A stretch of DNA of 19,037 nucleotides from Coprinopsis marcescibilis. Taxonomy: Eukaryota; Basidiomycota; Agaricomycetes; Agaricales; Psathyrellaceae. Positions 18,436 through 19,037 of this stretch are shown here, one piece after another. Made by a program: the position numbers and the translations under genes. Position 1 is the first letter of the stretch; the number at the start of each line of letters is the position of its first letter. A model generated the notes under the pieces. The model worked only from the letters and a program-made list of their open reading frames with translations. It made no database searches and had not been told where the DNA came from. The stretch is taken from assembly GCA_004369085.1 (NCBI GenBank), contig ML210517.1, forward strand, positions 1 through 19,037, in the 5' to 3' direction.

Positions 18436-18718
18436 TGTTACACTGGCTTCAACAGCGAAACATGAAGATGGATACATATTAACAGAAGATGAGTGTTACG
18501 AGATACAAATGGACTATTTCCGGAGATTAGGATTGTTTGATTATGAATTGGTAGATACCCCTGACTATCAGTCCAGATCTTGGGGGTATTTTTAGGAAGA
18601 TAACAAACATGACGATATGACATAGTAGTTTTTCTTATTTATAGTAAAGATAACAGATGGAACTTATTGATAACATTGATAAGAGATAAAGATTGTATAT
18701 TTAAACCTACCATACACC
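18436..18718 (+). mobile_element. Truncated second copy of the same LTR, opposite orientation
   Basis: Starting with TGTTACAC at 18436, the plus strand aligns to the minus strand of the solo LTR at 15777-16302 for about 280 bp, including HEDGYILTEDEC, DYFRRLGLFDYE, the TATTTTTAGGAAGATAAC stretch, the AGTAGTTTTTCTTATTTA stretch and the TATATTTAAAC box. Similarity stops after TACCATA at about 18718, so the distal CGA/TCG-rich half is missing. Many differences are G-to-A or C-to-T relative to the other copy. The LTR begins two bases upstream of the ATG of the neighbouring minus-strand pseudogene, so it probably interrupted that gene or its promoter. Confidence 0.85.
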
Positions 18719-19037
18719 ACCATTTTGAAATGATGTCGACCGGAGCTCCCGAAATTGATCGCAGGGGGATCTCTCCCTGATGTCCCCGGAGCTCCACCAG
18801 ATATCAGTGGCTGTCAAATCAGCAGTTTGACTGATGTCACAGAGAGCAAATATCAGGAGATATCTGAGGATGAGGTCTGCCTGAGCTTGGGCGTAAATTC
18901 ATGTTTCGTGCATTTTTAGGATTTATGCTTTTCTACGAATCTTGTCTGCAGACAGGTGGTAGCGGGCAAAGCAGATATATTCATGTAGTATATATGGTAC
19001 AAGGAATGTATCAAGTAACTACAGCGGATAATTAAAC
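18719..19037. other. Unassigned repeat-like sequence at window end, with a short direct repeat
   Basis: The LTR homology ends abruptly here, so this is either another inserted element or flanking DNA. It contains an imperfect direct repeat: GATGTC-GA-CCGGAGCTCC at 18732-18749 and GATGTC-C-CCGGAGCTCC at 18779-18795, each with the palindrome GGAGCTCC. TGATGTC recurs at about 18832. No open frame of note. Confidence 0.45.

Noticed and set aside
15777..18718. A single DNA transposon with about 280-bp terminal inverted repeats spanning the inverted arms
   Set aside because: The left arm is a complete 526-bp unit with its own TG...CA ends and 5-bp target duplication inside a transposase gene, so it is an independent solo LTR rather than one end of a larger element.
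1..19037. CRISPR arrays, bacterial operons, riboswitches, rRNA
   Set aside because: None seen; spliced genes and LTR elements identify the window as fungal nuclear DNA.

Overview
This window looks like nuclear DNA of a basidiomycete fungus, most likely an agaricomycete. The protein-coding genes are interrupted by many short introns, mostly 46-60 nt, with GT-AG (occasionally GC-AG) borders and CTAAC/CTGAC-like branch sites. Gene spacing is tight. The last 4.5 kb is an AT-rich island of decayed transposable elements. I could not fix the genus. All gene models are hand-spliced from the sequence; exon borders were chosen so that phase stays consistent and, where a family was recognised, so that family spacing is kept.

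Layout. (1) 309-1625, minus: the 3' part of a gene whose product resembles the MED25 ACID/PTOV (or SPOC-type) beta-barrel followed by a Pro/Ser/His-rich tail; its 5' end is unresolved. (2) 1626-3025: no convincing gene. (3) 3026-5892, minus: a large unrecognised protein with a winged-helix-like N-terminus, an AT-hook and a long coiled coil. (4) 6094-7270, minus: SAP30BP/HCNGP-type transcription cofactor. (5) 7329-9032, plus: GPI8, the catalytic subunit of GPI transamidase, divergent from gene 4 with only 58 bp between the two start codons. (6) 9472-12214, plus: TUP1, the WD40 global co-repressor, with an unusual Arg-Asp/Arg-Glu tract. (7) 12493-14235, minus: mitochondrial pyruvate dehydrogenase kinase family protein, convergent with TUP1. 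(8) 14236-19037: the element island.

The island is nested. A Tc1/mariner-family DD34E transposase pseudogene (14957-16575, minus) is split by a complete 526-bp solo LTR (15777-16302) with perfect TGTTAC/GTAACA ends and a 5-bp TGATG target duplication on both sides. A second, truncated copy of the same LTR lies at 18436-about 18718 in the opposite orientation. Between them is a frameshifted hypothetical gene (17092-18433, minus) of unrecognised family. The two LTR copies both encode, from their first bases, a well conserved peptide: 9 of 14 differing codons in the core are synonymous. This is the most intriguing signal in the window, since it suggests that the 3' end of a retroelement ORF is encoded within the LTR and was under protein-level selection.

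Functionally the intact genes are housekeeping: transcriptional regulation (MED25-like, SAP30BP, TUP1), GPI-anchor attachment (GPI8) and mitochondrial carbon flux (PDK). Nothing suggests a co-regulated pathway cluster. The boundary between active genes and silenced repeats falls just upstream of the PDK start codon.
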